DNA from: Coemansia sp. RSA 487
Taxonomy: Eukaryota; Kickxellomycota; Kickxellomycetes; Kickxellales; Kickxellaceae
Reading direction: 5' to 3'
Length of the DNA stretch: 32,331 nucleotides
Assembly: GCA_027577595.1 (NCBI GenBank)
Contig: JANBRJ010000135.1
Span: 1 to 32,331, forward strand
Numbering within the stretch: the first letter of the stretch is position 1; each line of letters starts with the position of its first letter. The notes below the pieces were generated by a model. It saw only the letters and a list, made by a program, of their open reading frames with translations. It did no database searches and was not told where the DNA came from. The position numbers were made by a program, and so were the translations under genes. Shown in pieces: positions 1-8,111 of the stretch.

Positions 1-199
1 CCGTTGTCTTGTATCCAAACCCATGTGCTAAAACACTACATCTTTCAAATAGCTTGTTCTCTACACAACTTTTGCTACTCTCTCTCAAGTAAGTGAAAGG
101 TCAAAATCTTTATTTATTCAGCAGTTTAGAGTTAAAAATGTTCATAAATACGACAAAAGTGGAGGCACAATATAAGGCTCTTGCCCAATCGATAAGACT

Positions 200-337
200 A
201 TGTCGTCGAACCTAGTGGCTGCAGTGGGAATCGCCTGTCTCGCAGGTCTTGCATGCGCAGTCGCAATCATTGTTTGGTCCGGCCATGATTATAATGTTGG
301 AAGGATGAGAACGAGATATTCGGTATGTGCTAGTTAG
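200..337 (+). CDS. Candidate small single-pass membrane peptide (doubtful)
   Basis: This is a 45-codon ATG-to-TAG frame. Residues 5-27 are almost entirely Ala, Val, Ile, Leu, Gly and Cys, ending in Ile-Ile-Val-Trp, which would form one transmembrane helix. An Arg-rich stretch (RMRTRYS) follows. A stop lies in frame just upstream, so the ATG is the only start. A GTATGT donor-like hexamer begins at 323 on a codon boundary. If used, for example with the AG at 408-409, the C-terminus would change and the product would be about 54 residues. I recognise no family. The surrounding spacer is AT-rich while this stretch is GC-richer, which is the main reason to list it. It may be chance, or the first exon of something I cannot resolve. 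Confidence 0.22.
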   Translation: MSSNLVAAVGIACLAGLACAVAIIVWSGHDYNVGRMRTRYSVCAS

Positions 338-1402
338 CGGCCTTGCGGTGGTGTGATGGGAATTCAAAGAACGAAAAGCTTGTATTGGTCAAAACGGTAT
401 GGTGTGCAGGAAAACGTTGGTAATTTAGGCAATTCCTCGATCTTTATATAGCCGTAGACATGGACCCAGTTCTTATAGTCAAAGAGAAACGTTGCGCTAT
501 TTTGCACATCCCATTGAAGCAACTGTGAAGAGTAGCTGATATGTAACATGAGCAAGGGGTAGGAATATAGCAGCGAATACGAATGAGTCAGATGCAAGAA
601 TGCATCCGATTTATGAGCATACAAATATAAGCTGCAGATTCTCTGCTCACCGCGTAGGCACACAATTGTTGTACGACAGTGCTCACGGAACTCTAAAAAA
701 CAAGCAGGTGTCTGGGATTAAGGCCATACTCTGCAGACACAGCGTGATAATATATTCGGAAGTAGGCATACAGGGATGAGGAATATTGCGACAATCGAAT
801 GTTCGGAAAATGTAAAAATTCACTAGTTACATATTTTCTGACTCAGTGAAAAGCATATGTAACGTGGTTTGGGTCAATTGTCCGGAATCAAGAAACATCT
901 TGACTATTGTGTTAAAATCCGGCGCACTGTGAGACAAGTGTTCACATAAAAGTAAGTTGCTTGCATAAATTAATTCCAGGGATTCGTATGACGTGATAAA
1001 ACATGCCATTGATGCGGCTACTTGTGTAATCCGGACACTGGACAAGTGGTATACATATGGAAAGGATATTTGAAAACTACTGGATAACATCATCCAAAGA
1101 TGGTTAATTTTGGCCATGGTGAAAAAAAGAATAAAAGTAAATCAAGTAGATATATAAGTAACTTGATCGATTGTCTGGCTTGCTGATTGACTGATTGCAG
1201 ATTGACTTGCTTTGATCTGTTGTCTGAGGCTGGTTGAATTTTTAGTGATCGTGTTTTTGTTAATTTCTGTGAATATACCGCGTTCAAGTACCATGTGTTT
1301 ATTCTTTCCTTTTAGGTTCGTTTACTTGTTTAAATTTTATTAAATTTGCCTCACTAGTCCTCGCCTATTTTAATACCTTTTTTTATAACAACTAAGAATA
1401 AA
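338..1402. other. Gene-free spacer upstream of the HP1 gene
   Basis: This is about 1.06 kb of AT-rich sequence. Open frames exist on the minus strand (364-663, 827-1117, 1090-1287), but their translations have no recognisable domain and unconvincing composition. One ATTGG (reverse CCAAT box) lies at 384-388. Near-repeats of TGATTGAC lie at 1184-1206, about 200 bp before the HP1 start. A T-rich stretch precedes the start codon. It probably contains the HP1 promoter and 5' leader. Confidence 0.6.
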
Positions 1403-2032
1403 ATGACCAAACGCAAGAGCGAGATTCAAGTGAAAGAAGAGCTGCCAGAGGACAACAGCGGAATGGCAATTGATGAGCAAAGAGACTCTGTAGACGACGA
1501 GGATGAAGACGAAGAAGTCTATGTCGTTGAAAAGATCATTGACGACAGACAAACGTCCCAAGGAGTGACGGAATACTTAATCAAATGGGAAGGATATCCA
1601 AACTCTGAAAACTCTTGGGAAGGAGAGGAAAACATCCTCGACAAGGATATACTCAAGGACTACTGGGAGGGGAAGAAGGCGGCGGCGGCGGCAAGAAAGG
1701 CAGCGGCGGCGATAAAAAGAAACAACTCTAGCGGCGGCAGCTCGAATGGCAGCACAAGCAAGCGTCAGCGCTCAGCTAAAACCGGTGGCGCAACAGACGT
1801 TAAAAAGAACGAAGATTACGATTCGGACAGCGAGGGCCCTGATGTCAATGACTGGGAGTCGTTGATCGAAAGCATTGACACTGTGGATCGCATGGAGGAC
1901 CGGAGCCTCGTGGTGTTTATTAGCTGGAAAAACGGCAAGTACACCAAGCACCCGGCCGACGTTGTGTACAAAAAGTGCCCGCAGCTGATGCTAAAGTTCT
2001 ACGAGGAGCGTGTGCGGTTCCGCAACAAGTAA
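1403..2032 (+). CDS. Heterochromatin protein 1 (chromodomain plus chromoshadow domain)
   Basis: This 209-residue protein has the full HP1 layout. The N-terminus is acidic (residues 25-38 mostly D/E). The chromodomain spans about 39-92, with aromatic-cage residues Y40, W62 and Y65 in the contexts YVVEKI and YLIKWEGYP. A basic, Ala/Ser/Gly-rich hinge covers about 92-135, and the chromoshadow domain about 148-206 (NDWESLIESI to LMLKFYEERVRF). In this family the chromodomain binds histone H3 methylated at Lys9, and the shadow domain dimerises and binds silencing partners in nuclear heterochromatin. Length matches animal HP1 (about 200); S. pombe Swi6 is longer. The start is the first ATG, preceded by AT-rich leader, and no intron is needed. 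The hinge has a KAAAAARKAAAAIKR segment that may bind nucleic acid. Identity is secure; the ortholog name (Swi6, HP1, hpo) is not. Confidence 0.95.
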   Translation: MTKRKSEIQVKEELPEDNSGMAIDEQRDSVDDEDEDEEVYVVEKIIDDRQTSQGVTEYLIKWEGYPNSENSWEGEENILDKDILKDYWEGKKAAAAARKAAAAIKRNNSSGGSSNGSTSKRQRSAKTGGATDVKKNEDYDSDSEGPDVNDWESLIESIDTVDRMEDRSLVVFISWKNGKYTKHPADVVYKKCPQLMLKFYEERVRFRNK

Positions 2033-2869
2033 AGGCCTATTTAATTCGGGTTCCTCCATTTGTGAAGATTATATTATAGTTCAAAGTTTATCAAACGTAT
2101 GCTCTACAGACTAATGGATCCTGGGGTGCATGCAATCGGGACATCAGCACAAAGTAGCTTTGGTTGTGCCCAAAGTTATCTCAGTAACTCTCGCTGGAAG
2201 CTAAAGACGTTCTGTCAGCCACCCTCACATGATTTTTGTGATGCGTATAGAACTGCGAGCTTTTGGCTGTACAGAACAGCAGAATAGACAGATGAAACAC
2301 GTGTACGATTGGGCGTTTACCGAGCCAATCACCTCACTCCCACGGGAAATGGCTCTTTGCAGACAGTAGAAAATAACGTGATCAGCGAGGGGTAAAAAAT
2401 CCAACAGCGCAATAAACGTGATACATGGACGCGATGATTGGCTGAAAAGCGTCAGACAACACGTGGTTGGATTTTTTTTTCCACGCCCAAACTAAAAACA
2501 GAATAAGAGCCGTTTTACATTGAAAAGAATAAGCCAAACATGAAAGAGAAGAAGCGACGTGGGGGAGAGGAGGCACCAAAAAGGTTTGGATAGAAATGTT
2601 TCAGCTTTTCTTTTCAACATCCAGCTCCTCCTGAAAGGTTTATCCATATTTCAAGAAAGATTGCAAACGCTTTTTTTCTCCTCTTCTCGTGACGTTTACC
2701 CATTTTACGTACTTTAAGCATATACTTTTGTGTTTTCCTCTTCCTCCCCATTTTTAACTATACTTTTTTTTGGAGCACAAGACCGACCGCCTTGCCAGGA
2801 AACGCAACGGGGATTTCTGGGATAGTTTTAAGCCAAGAATATAAAGCACACGGATTTGCGTATTGAATA
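2033..2869. other. CBF1 upstream spacer and HP1 3' region
   Basis: This 837-bp spacer lies between two same-strand genes. Apart from the E-box and CCAAT boxes listed separately, I see only T-rich and CT-rich leader sequence in the last 250 bp. The short open frames (2099-2287 plus, 2382-2579 minus) encode nothing recognisable. Confidence 0.6.
2298..2465. promoter_or_regulatory. Two CACGTG E-boxes interleaved with three CCAAT boxes upstream of CBF1
   Basis: CACGTG palindromes lie at 2298-2303 and 2460-2465, about 570 and 405 bp upstream of the CBF1 start. ATTGG (reverse CCAAT) lies at 2308-2312, CCAAT at 2325-2329 and ATTGG at 2437-2441. The first E-box is 4 bp from an ATTGG and the second is 21 bp from one. 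CACGTG is the core recognised by Cbf1-type bHLH factors, and CCAAT is recognised by the Hap2/3/5 (NF-Y) complex. Binding, and hence autoregulation, is inference. Confidence 0.5.
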
Positions 2870-3745
2870 ATGTCAACCCAAGGGTCAAGCAGTGTTCTCC
2901 TATCGGTAGAGGACAAGGATTCTATTAGTAAAAGAGCTGAGCCAAAGTATACAGCCATTGCGCCCAAGAGCCCCGAAAGCAACAGCAACAACGGGAACGC
3001 TGGGGCCGACAGCCCTGAAAGCAGCACCAGCGGTAGGGCTGGGCTAGCAGCCATAGCACCGGCAACAGAAAGCCGTGTCGACGGAACACCCCTGATGGCC
3101 AGCTTTGCGGCGGGCGGCGAAATGGTAACGCCCACGAAGCGCAAGCAGCGGACGGTAAAGGACCAGCATTTGACGCCAGGGACCGACGAATGGCACAGGC
3201 AGCGGCGCGACAGCCACAAGGAGGTTGAGCGGCGTCGGCGAGAGGTCATCAACCAAGGGATTGACCAGCTGGCCGACCTGATTCCGGGCGCCGAGAAAAA
3301 CAAGGGCAAGATTATTGCGCAGGCGGTCGAGTACGTCTCCACACTGCGCGCCACCGAGGAAAAGAACATCGAGAAGTGGACCATCGAGAAGCTTCTTGCC
3401 GATCAGGCGATTGCTGAGCTTACTGCACAGGTCGAGCAGCTCAAGAGCGAGAACAAGAGGCTCAAGGGCAAGCTGTCCAAGCACAAGAAGCATGGCGATG
3501 AGGAGGCAGCGGGCTCTGAGAACGAGGGCGATGCCTCGGAGGGTGAGATGGATGCGGCGTCAGAGTCTCGAAAGGCAGGCAAGCGCCGCAGCACCGATGA
3601 TGGCGAGGACGGCGAAATGTCCGCTGAAGAGAACGGCAACGAAGAGGTCGACACATCTTCCAAGGCACACAAGAAGTCCTCCAAATCCTCAAGCAAAAAG
3701 AGCTCCTCACACAAGAAGAAGAGAAAGAGCAGCAGCAAGTCCTAG
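2870..3745 (+). CDS. CBF1: Cbf1-like bHLH transcription factor
   Basis: This is a 291-residue nuclear DNA-binding protein. The N-terminal 100 residues are Ser/Ala-rich and disordered. The basic region at about 112-125 carries H116, E120 and R124, the HxxxExxxR signature of class B bHLH factors that read CACGTG. The helix-loop-helix runs to about 160. The following EKNIEKWTIEKLLADQ is the extension typical of yeast Cbf1 and continues into a coiled coil to about 205. The C-terminus is acidic, then Lys/Ser-rich (KKSSKSSSKK-type), a likely nuclear localisation or chromatin-binding tail. In yeast Cbf1 binds centromere element CDEI and the promoters of methionine and sulfur genes; in other fungi it also affects ribosomal and respiratory genes. 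Whether this species uses it at centromeres cannot be told. Two CACGTG sites upstream suggest autoregulation. The gene converges on LSC1. Confidence 0.88.
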   Translation: MSTQGSSSVLLSVEDKDSISKRAEPKYTAIAPKSPESNSNNGNAGADSPESSTSGRAGLAAIAPATESRVDGTPLMASFAAGGEMVTPTKRKQRTVKDQHLTPGTDEWHRQRRDSHKEVERRRREVINQGIDQLADLIPGAEKNKGKIIAQAVEYVSTLRATEEKNIEKWTIEKLLADQAIAELTAQVEQLKSENKRLKGKLSKHKKHGDEEAAGSENEGDASEGEMDAASESRKAGKRRSTDDGEDGEMSAEENGNEEVDTSSKAHKKSSKSSSKKSSSHKKKRKSSSKS

Positions 3746-3950
3746 CCTTCTTGCTAAATAAGACTTTGCCTGTCCTTAATTGCACAACTTTTGTTTATCT
3801 TTATTTTATCTCTAACAAGTCTGCCAAAAGCAAAACCAAGAATTCGCTTTAATAGCGTGGCTTAATGGGAGCGGGGGATCTTTAACAAAAAAACCTCTAA
3901 AATGTCTGGTCTAACGATAAAAAATAGATAATACCCTGGGTAAAAGCTTG
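3746..3950. other. Short convergent spacer between CBF1 and LSC1
   Basis: This is 205 bp between two stop codons. A minus-strand AATAAA (plus-strand TTTATT, 3800-3805) lies 146 bp past the LSC1 stop and only about 55 bp past the CBF1 stop. The two 3' untranslated regions therefore probably overlap. Confidence 0.5.
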
Positions 3951-5161
3951 TTAGATGAGGCCCTCCTCCTCCATGCGCTGCCTCATAAGGACGCCCATCT
4001 GGGCAGGGCTCTGCGAAACAAGTACGTTGGCCTTCTCAAGCGCCTTGATCTTGTCTTGCGCGGTTCCCTTGCCGCCAGCAATGATGGCGCCGGCGTGGCC
4101 CATGCGGCGGCCGGGAGGCGCGGTCAGACCCGCAATGAAGGAGACAACAGGCTTGGGCTTGTCGCGCGACAGATTGTTCTCGATAAGGAACTCTGCAGCC
4201 TGCTCCTCGGCTGAGCCACCGATCTCGCCGATCATCACAATGCCCTCGGTAGCAGGGTCCTCAAGGAAGATCTTGAGGCAGTCGATGAAGTTGGTGCCGT
4301 TAAACGGGTCGCCGCCAATGCCGATGCACAGGGTTTGGCCAAGACCAGCCAGGGTGGTCTGGTTGACGGCCTCGTAGGTCAGCGTGCCGGAGCGCGAGAC
4401 AATGCCGATCTTGCCGCGCTTGTGGATGTGGCCGGGCATGATTCCGATCTTGCACTCGTCGGGGGAGATGATGCCAGGGCAGTTGGGGCCGACAAGGCGC
4501 GACTTAGACTGCGTGTTAAGCGCCTGCACGACCTTAACCATATCCTGCTGCGGGATGCCCTCAGTGATAGCGACGATGAGCCCGATCTCGTTCTCAATGG
4601 CCTCTAGGATGGCGTCGGCGGCAAACGGCGGTGGCACGTAGATAGCGGTGGCATCGGGCTTGGCCTGCGTAACGGCGTCCTTGACCGAGCCAAAGACCGG
4701 CTTATCCAGGTGCGTCTGACCCGCCTTCTTGGGAGACACGCCGCCAATGACGTTGGTGCCGTAGGCAATTGCCTGCGAGGCGTGGAATGTGCCCTGCTTT
4801 CCGGTGAAGCCCTGAATAAGGACGCGGGTGTCCTTGTTGATTCTGAGGTTTTTTGCAGAGTCCGCGTACGACAGACGGGACGCCGATGTGGCAAAACCGC
4901 GACGGGTGGCTACTAAACAGCAACAACAACAACAACAACAAAACGGCAGACACATGCCCAGAAGGGGAAAGGTTAGAACATGGCCATTGGCAGTTTCTGT
5001 CATTTCAAAAATACGCTATCATTCATGAGCAAGCGTCTTGTTTGCGTTTTGCGCAGAGAAAGAAACCTCCGAATCTGCCGATTCCGCCTGTTTGGCGATG
5101 AAGACAATCTAAGCAAAAGCTTACCGGTGCGAAGAGAGCGAGCAGCAGAGGAGCCAAGCAT
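3951..5161 (-). CDS. LSC1: Succinyl-CoA ligase alpha subunit, mitochondrial
   Basis: This subunit pairs with the beta subunit in the mitochondrial matrix to convert succinyl-CoA to succinate with ATP or GTP formation in the TCA cycle. I read two exons: 5161-5125 and 4912-3951, joined in frame to give 332 residues (yeast Lsc1 has 329). Exon 1 encodes [12 protein letters not shown]. With the start of exon 2 ([13 protein letters not shown]) this forms a classic Arg/Ser-rich, acid-free mitochondrial presequence. The CoA-binding Rossmann fold begins near residue 41 ([12 protein letters not shown]). VGPNCPGI and the ligase domain follow. The phosphohistidine is H285 in [13 protein letters not shown]. 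The reading frame also stays open upstream of the splice acceptor to an ATG at 5003, but that start lies inside the intron, encodes a Cys run and lacks the presequence, so I reject it. Identity is very secure; the exon structure is strongly supported by frame, splice sites and presequence. Confidence 0.95.
4913..5124 (-). other. Spliceosomal intron in LSC1
   Basis: The intron is 212 nt, phase 1. The donor is G|GTAAGC, the branch point is TTCTAAC (4978 down to 4972) and the acceptor is TTTAG, about 60 nt past the branch. A (CAA)7 microsatellite on the plus strand (4921-4941) reads as TTG repeats and occupies the pyrimidine-tract position. The intron falls inside the targeting presequence. Confidence 0.88.
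4921..4941. repeat. (CAA)7 microsatellite at the LSC1 splice acceptor
   Basis: Seven perfect CAA units lie on the plus strand, 8 nt from the exon 2 boundary at 4912. On the transcribed strand this is a U-rich UUG tract, so length variation could affect splicing. Confidence 0.9.
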
Positions 5162-5679
5162 TGTTTTTCCGTAACTGGAGATAGTTGAAGTTGAGGTATA
5201 ATAAATACGCTTTAAAAAAGAATCAAGTGGAATTGAACAGAAAGGAGAGAAAAATAAAGGCCCAAAGGTGCGTGGAAGCGGAGTCGATGACCTAAATCCG
5301 TTTATTTTTCACAGGTGTACGGTGTCTCGCCTTCAGTGCCTGCCACAGCAACAGCGACAGCGGCAACAGCAGGAACCCTTTTGAAATATTTCTCCGAGAA
5401 GGCCCGCGCAAATGGGGGAAAGCGAGGAAGCTTGCCTTTTGCGAAATCCAGCGATCAACTGAAAAAGCAGTCTCTACACACGTTTTCCACCTTACTGGCT
5501 AGGAACCATTAGGAATCGCTAGGAAACAAAACACCACCCCTACAGTCAGTCCCAAAAGGCTTTTATTGTAACAGCGCACAACTGAAACAGTTTTCAAAAG
5601 TGTTTTTTTTCTGGGTTCAAAAATCGCATTAAAGGAAAAATCAAATTAAATAGAGCAAGAGCGAGCTTGCAAAAAAGCC
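5162..5679. other. LSC1 promoter and HAP5 3' region
   Basis: This is 518 bp between two minus-strand genes. A minus-strand AATAAA (plus TTTATT, 5562-5567) sits 113 bp past the HAP5 stop and probably ends that transcript. The remaining roughly 400 bp should contain the LSC1 promoter. It has three TAGGAA copies at 10-bp spacing (5500-5525) and no CCAAT box. A 65-codon plus-strand frame (5315-5512) has no recognisable content. Confidence 0.55.
5500..5525. repeat. Three TAGGAA hexamers at exact 10-bp period
   Basis: TAGGAA begins at 5500, 5510 and 5520, so each copy is one helical turn from the next. The site lies about 340 bp upstream of the LSC1 start codon, beyond the probable HAP5 poly(A) signal. 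The function is unknown. Confidence 0.6.
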
Positions 5680-6801
5680 TCAGTTACCGTGGTCGTCGTC
5701 TCTCATTTGCGTGCCATCGGCATGCTGTTGCTGATGACTACCATCGCCAAACTGCACCCCCATGCTCGGCTGCGACTGCTGCTGCCCAACGCCCAAGTTC
5801 GTTTGCCGCTGGAGCCACTGCAGCTGCTCACGCTCGATCTGCTGGTAGTACGCCTGCCGCTGCTCCGGCGTTGTTCCAGCTGCCTGCGAGAACCCTGCTG
5901 CCTCTGCGAGATGCTGTGCGTAGTATTGATGGAATGCAGGGTCGTTGTAAAGCGCAGATGTCTGCGACTGCTGTTGCTGCTGCTGCTGTTGTGGTGGCTG
6001 CTGTTGTGGCTGCGATGGCGTCTGCTGCTGGACCTGCTGCGGCTGTTGCTGGGGTGTTTGCGGCTGCACCGATTGCTGTTGCTGTGGAGTTACCACCCCG
6101 GCAGGCTGTGCAGCGACAGTCTCATCCTTCTGGGTACTGCCTCCGCCCGATGCCTTTTTAGCAGCGAACTCCTCGCGCGGAACAACATCAATCAAAAAGT
6201 CAAACATCTCGCTGCGCTGTGCAGCAAACGACACGTCCTGTCTCTGCAGCGTGCGGCGCTTGTTTTCTTCGGCGTTCATCCACGCGCGCTGCGTAATCTC
6301 AGTGATGAAGACCTCGCACGCCTTGGAGAACAGGATGGGCGCCTCTGCACTGATCATTTGCACCTTGACATCGGGATCAGACTTCATTACCTTTTTGATC
6401 CGCGCCAACGGCAGCAGGTGTGTTTTGAAGTCCGGCACATTGTCCTCAATGCTGGCAATGTGTGCTTTCCAAAAATTCGTCTGGAACTGCTGCAACGCCT
6501 CGGCTGAGTTTATCTGTCCGCTGCTAAAGTTGACTGGAATCGTGGATGGCCCTGGGTACATGGGGGCGGGCGATCTTTGCTGAATCGCTGGCTTCTGGTC
6601 TTGCTGCTGTTGAGCTGCCGCCGCTGCCGCTGCCATTGCCTCGGCCAGTTGTTGTTGCTGGTGGTAGCCGGCGGCGTCAGTCATGTCGAATTTGCCTAAC
6701 CCAGACGAGTCATGCGCAACTTGCTGGCTCAAAGGCACATCGCCGCCTCCCTGGTTCTGCATGCTGCTAAGCTGTCCTTCACCACTGTGTATATTTTGCA
6801 T
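5680..6801 (-). CDS. HAP5: CCAAT-binding factor subunit C (Hap5 / NF-YC)
   Basis: This is a 373-residue histone-fold protein. The N-terminal 105 residues are Gln/Ala/Ser-rich. The conserved core spans about 106-212: FWKAHIASIED, then LLPLARIKKVMK (helix 1), MISAEAPILFSKACEVFITEIT (helix 2, by position 149-170) and NKRRTLQRQDVSFA to FDFLIDVVPREE. The C-terminal 160 residues are Gln-rich with runs of up to about eight Gln, a likely activation region. In the family, Hap5/NF-YC pairs with Hap3/NF-YB through the histone fold and then with Hap2/NF-YA to bind CCAAT. The partners are not in this window. There are two extra residues, V147-Q148, in the loop before MISAEAP, where yeast and human proteins read DVKMISAEAP. 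The gene is divergent from TBCA across a 613-bp shared spacer. Confidence 0.95.
   Translation of the reverse strand: MQNIHSGEGQLSSMQNQGGGDVPLSQQVAHDSSGLGKFDMTDAAGYHQQQQLAEAMAAAAAAAQQQQDQKPAIQQRSPAPMYPGPSTIPVNFSSGQINSAEALQQFQTNFWKAHIASIEDNVPDFKTHLLPLARIKKVMKSDPDVKVQMISAEAPILFSKACEVFITEITQRAWMNAEENKRRTLQRQDVSFAAQRSEMFDFLIDVVPREEFAAKKASGGGSTQKDETVAAQPAGVVTPQQQQSVQPQTPQQQPQQVQQQTPSQPQQQPPQQQQQQQQSQTSALYNDPAFHQYYAQHLAEAAGFSQAAGTTPEQRQAYYQQIEREQLQWLQRQTNLGVGQQQSQPSMGVQFGDGSHQQQHADGTQMRDDDHGN
5968..5991. repeat. CTG/TTG run coding poly-Gln in HAP5
   Basis: Eight consecutive CTG or TTG triplets on the plus strand encode eight Gln on the minus strand, in the C-terminal Gln-rich region. The interruptions by TTG should limit slippage. 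Confidence 0.85.
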
Positions 6802-7248
6802 TCACGATGCTTCTTTACCTGGTTGCTTGTGTACAAAATAAAATAATCAAAATAAAAAAGCAAACACAACTAGTTCTTTTTGTCAGCTATACTATAGAAA
6901 AGTGCGATAATTAATAATCTGAAGAAGAGAGACAACAAGGTAGGGAAAGGGGAGAAGGGGAATCCCATTTTTTTGCATTGTCGGAGCCAAAGGCCCAGAC
7001 AGATAAAAAAAAGCGTGATGACGAAGAAAAAAAGGTGGTGCATGAATATCAAACACACCTGACCTTGCTGTTTTCCGTGGTTTGTCGCACACTAAGCATT
7101 AGCCCTCGCCTCCTCGAGGCTTTAACAGAGCCTGGACGCTTCTGGCTGCAAAAACAGCTCAATTTGTTCACAGCCGGTACCCATGCTCTGTATTTTTCGG
7201 CTCCGGTACCTCCTACCTTTCAACGGGATCACAGATCCAAAACAGCGA

Positions 7249-7263
7249 GATCAGATCAGATCA
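7249..7263. repeat. (GATCA)3 tandem repeat
   Basis: Three perfect GATCA units lie about 150 bp upstream of the TBCA start. A further GATCA at 7227-7231 is separated by about 17 bp. The role is unknown. Confidence 0.7.
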
Positions 7264-7366
7264 GACCGCACCCCTTTTAAATCGTGTTTGTTGTGCAAGG
7301 CAAGAAAAATACGAGGAATAGGAATCAAGGGACCTTTCTTTCTTTGAGAGCGCCTTATTTGTTTTA

Positions 7367-7386
7367 TTTTTTTTTTAAAAAAAAAA
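7367..7386. promoter_or_regulatory. T10A10 palindromic tract before TBCA
   Basis: Ten T are followed directly by ten A, ending 28 bp before the TBCA ATG. Poly(dA:dT) tracts exclude nucleosomes in fungal promoters. If transcribed, this one could form a perfect hairpin in the leader. Confidence 0.5.
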
Positions 7387-7414
7387 TCGTTGTCATAATA
7401 AACACTCGCTTATA

Positions 7415-7831
7415 ATGTCTGCCACAGCCACATCAGTATCCCCGTCCGTGCTGCGCTCACTCAAGATTAAAACTGGTGCAGTCAAGCGCCTTGTCAAGGA
7501 GCGCGAAGTGTATTTCTTTGAGGCCGACAAGCAGCGCGAACGTATAGAGAAGCTTCGGCTAAAAGAGGGTGTCCACGAAGCAGATATTCGCAAGCAGAAG
7601 GAGGTGCTCGAGGAAACTCTGGAGATGATTCCGCACATGGAGCGGCATATTCGCAAGGCCATGGAGGACCTAGACAACATTGTCAGCTCACTGACCACAG
7701 AGGAAAATGAGACCCAAGAGATCACGGACACCAGAGATGCCATCCAGTCAGCCAAGGAAGCACTCAAGGAGGCTGCGACTCAAGAGAAGGCATCAGCAAC
7801 ACCGCAGGAAGGCAGCTCTGTTGAGCAATAA
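7415..7831 (+). CDS. TBCA: Tubulin-binding cofactor A
   Basis: This is a 138-residue cytosolic chaperone of the TBCA / yeast Rbl2 family. After about 14 residues the hallmark RSLKIKTGAVKRLVKERE appears, closely matching the animal IKIKTGVVKRLVKE. A heptad-rich helical protein follows (three-helix bundle to about residue 110), including a KQKEVLEETLEMIPHMERHI segment that matches the middle helix. The C-terminal 25 residues are Ala/Glu/Gln-rich and extend beyond the usual 106-110 residues. In the family it captures quasi-native beta-tubulin released by the CCT chaperonin and buffers free beta-tubulin. The start is the first ATG after the T10A10 tract. The gene needs no intron. SSK2 follows on the same strand 280 bp downstream. 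Confidence 0.95.
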   Translation: MSATATSVSPSVLRSLKIKTGAVKRLVKEREVYFFEADKQRERIEKLRLKEGVHEADIRKQKEVLEETLEMIPHMERHIRKAMEDLDNIVSSLTTEENETQEITDTRDAIQSAKEALKEAATQEKASATPQEGSSVEQ

Positions 7832-8111
7832 TTAGCTCCAGAGAGAGAGAGCAAGGCGCAACAGCCATTACACATTAAAATTCAGCCGTTGCTTCTCATC
7901 ATCATCAAGCACTTCCTTCACATGCTGCTTCCTATTTCTCTTTCGCTTTTTTCGTTTTACTTTATTAATTGCTAAACATTTCATACCTTTCCAAAGTAAT
8001 TTCCTACACATCATTTGCTATTATATACTATTGTTAAAGTGACCTGTCTAGTACGCTTCTATCTAAACAAAGCGTGTGCATTCACATTCCTAATACAAAC
8101 CAAATCTCGTA

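Larger units (their letters stand above)
6802..7414. other. Divergent promoter region HAP5 / TBCA
   Basis: This 613-bp spacer lies between two start codons. I see (GATCA)3 at 7249-7263, two GGTACC sites, and a T10A10 palindrome at 7367-7386 just before TBCA. I find no CCAAT or CACGTG in it. A 100-codon plus-strand frame (6978-7280) is unconvincing. Confidence 0.55.

Noticed and set aside
364-1287. Minus-strand frames as genes left of HP1
   Set aside because: They have AT-driven composition, no domain, and no promoter or splice logic.
3315-3761. Second open frame inside CBF1
   Set aside because: An Arg/Ser-rich translation is what the shifted frame of a GC-rich Lys/Glu coding region gives; no domain and no independent signals.
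3951-5003. Unspliced 350-residue LSC1 starting at 5003
   Set aside because: Its N-terminus translates a splice-site repeat as a Cys run and lacks a targeting sequence. The spliced model gives the family length and a proper presequence.
5162-5560. Hap complex control of LSC1
   Set aside because: No CCAAT or ATTGG was found in the LSC1 upstream region, although respiratory genes are classic Hap targets in yeast.
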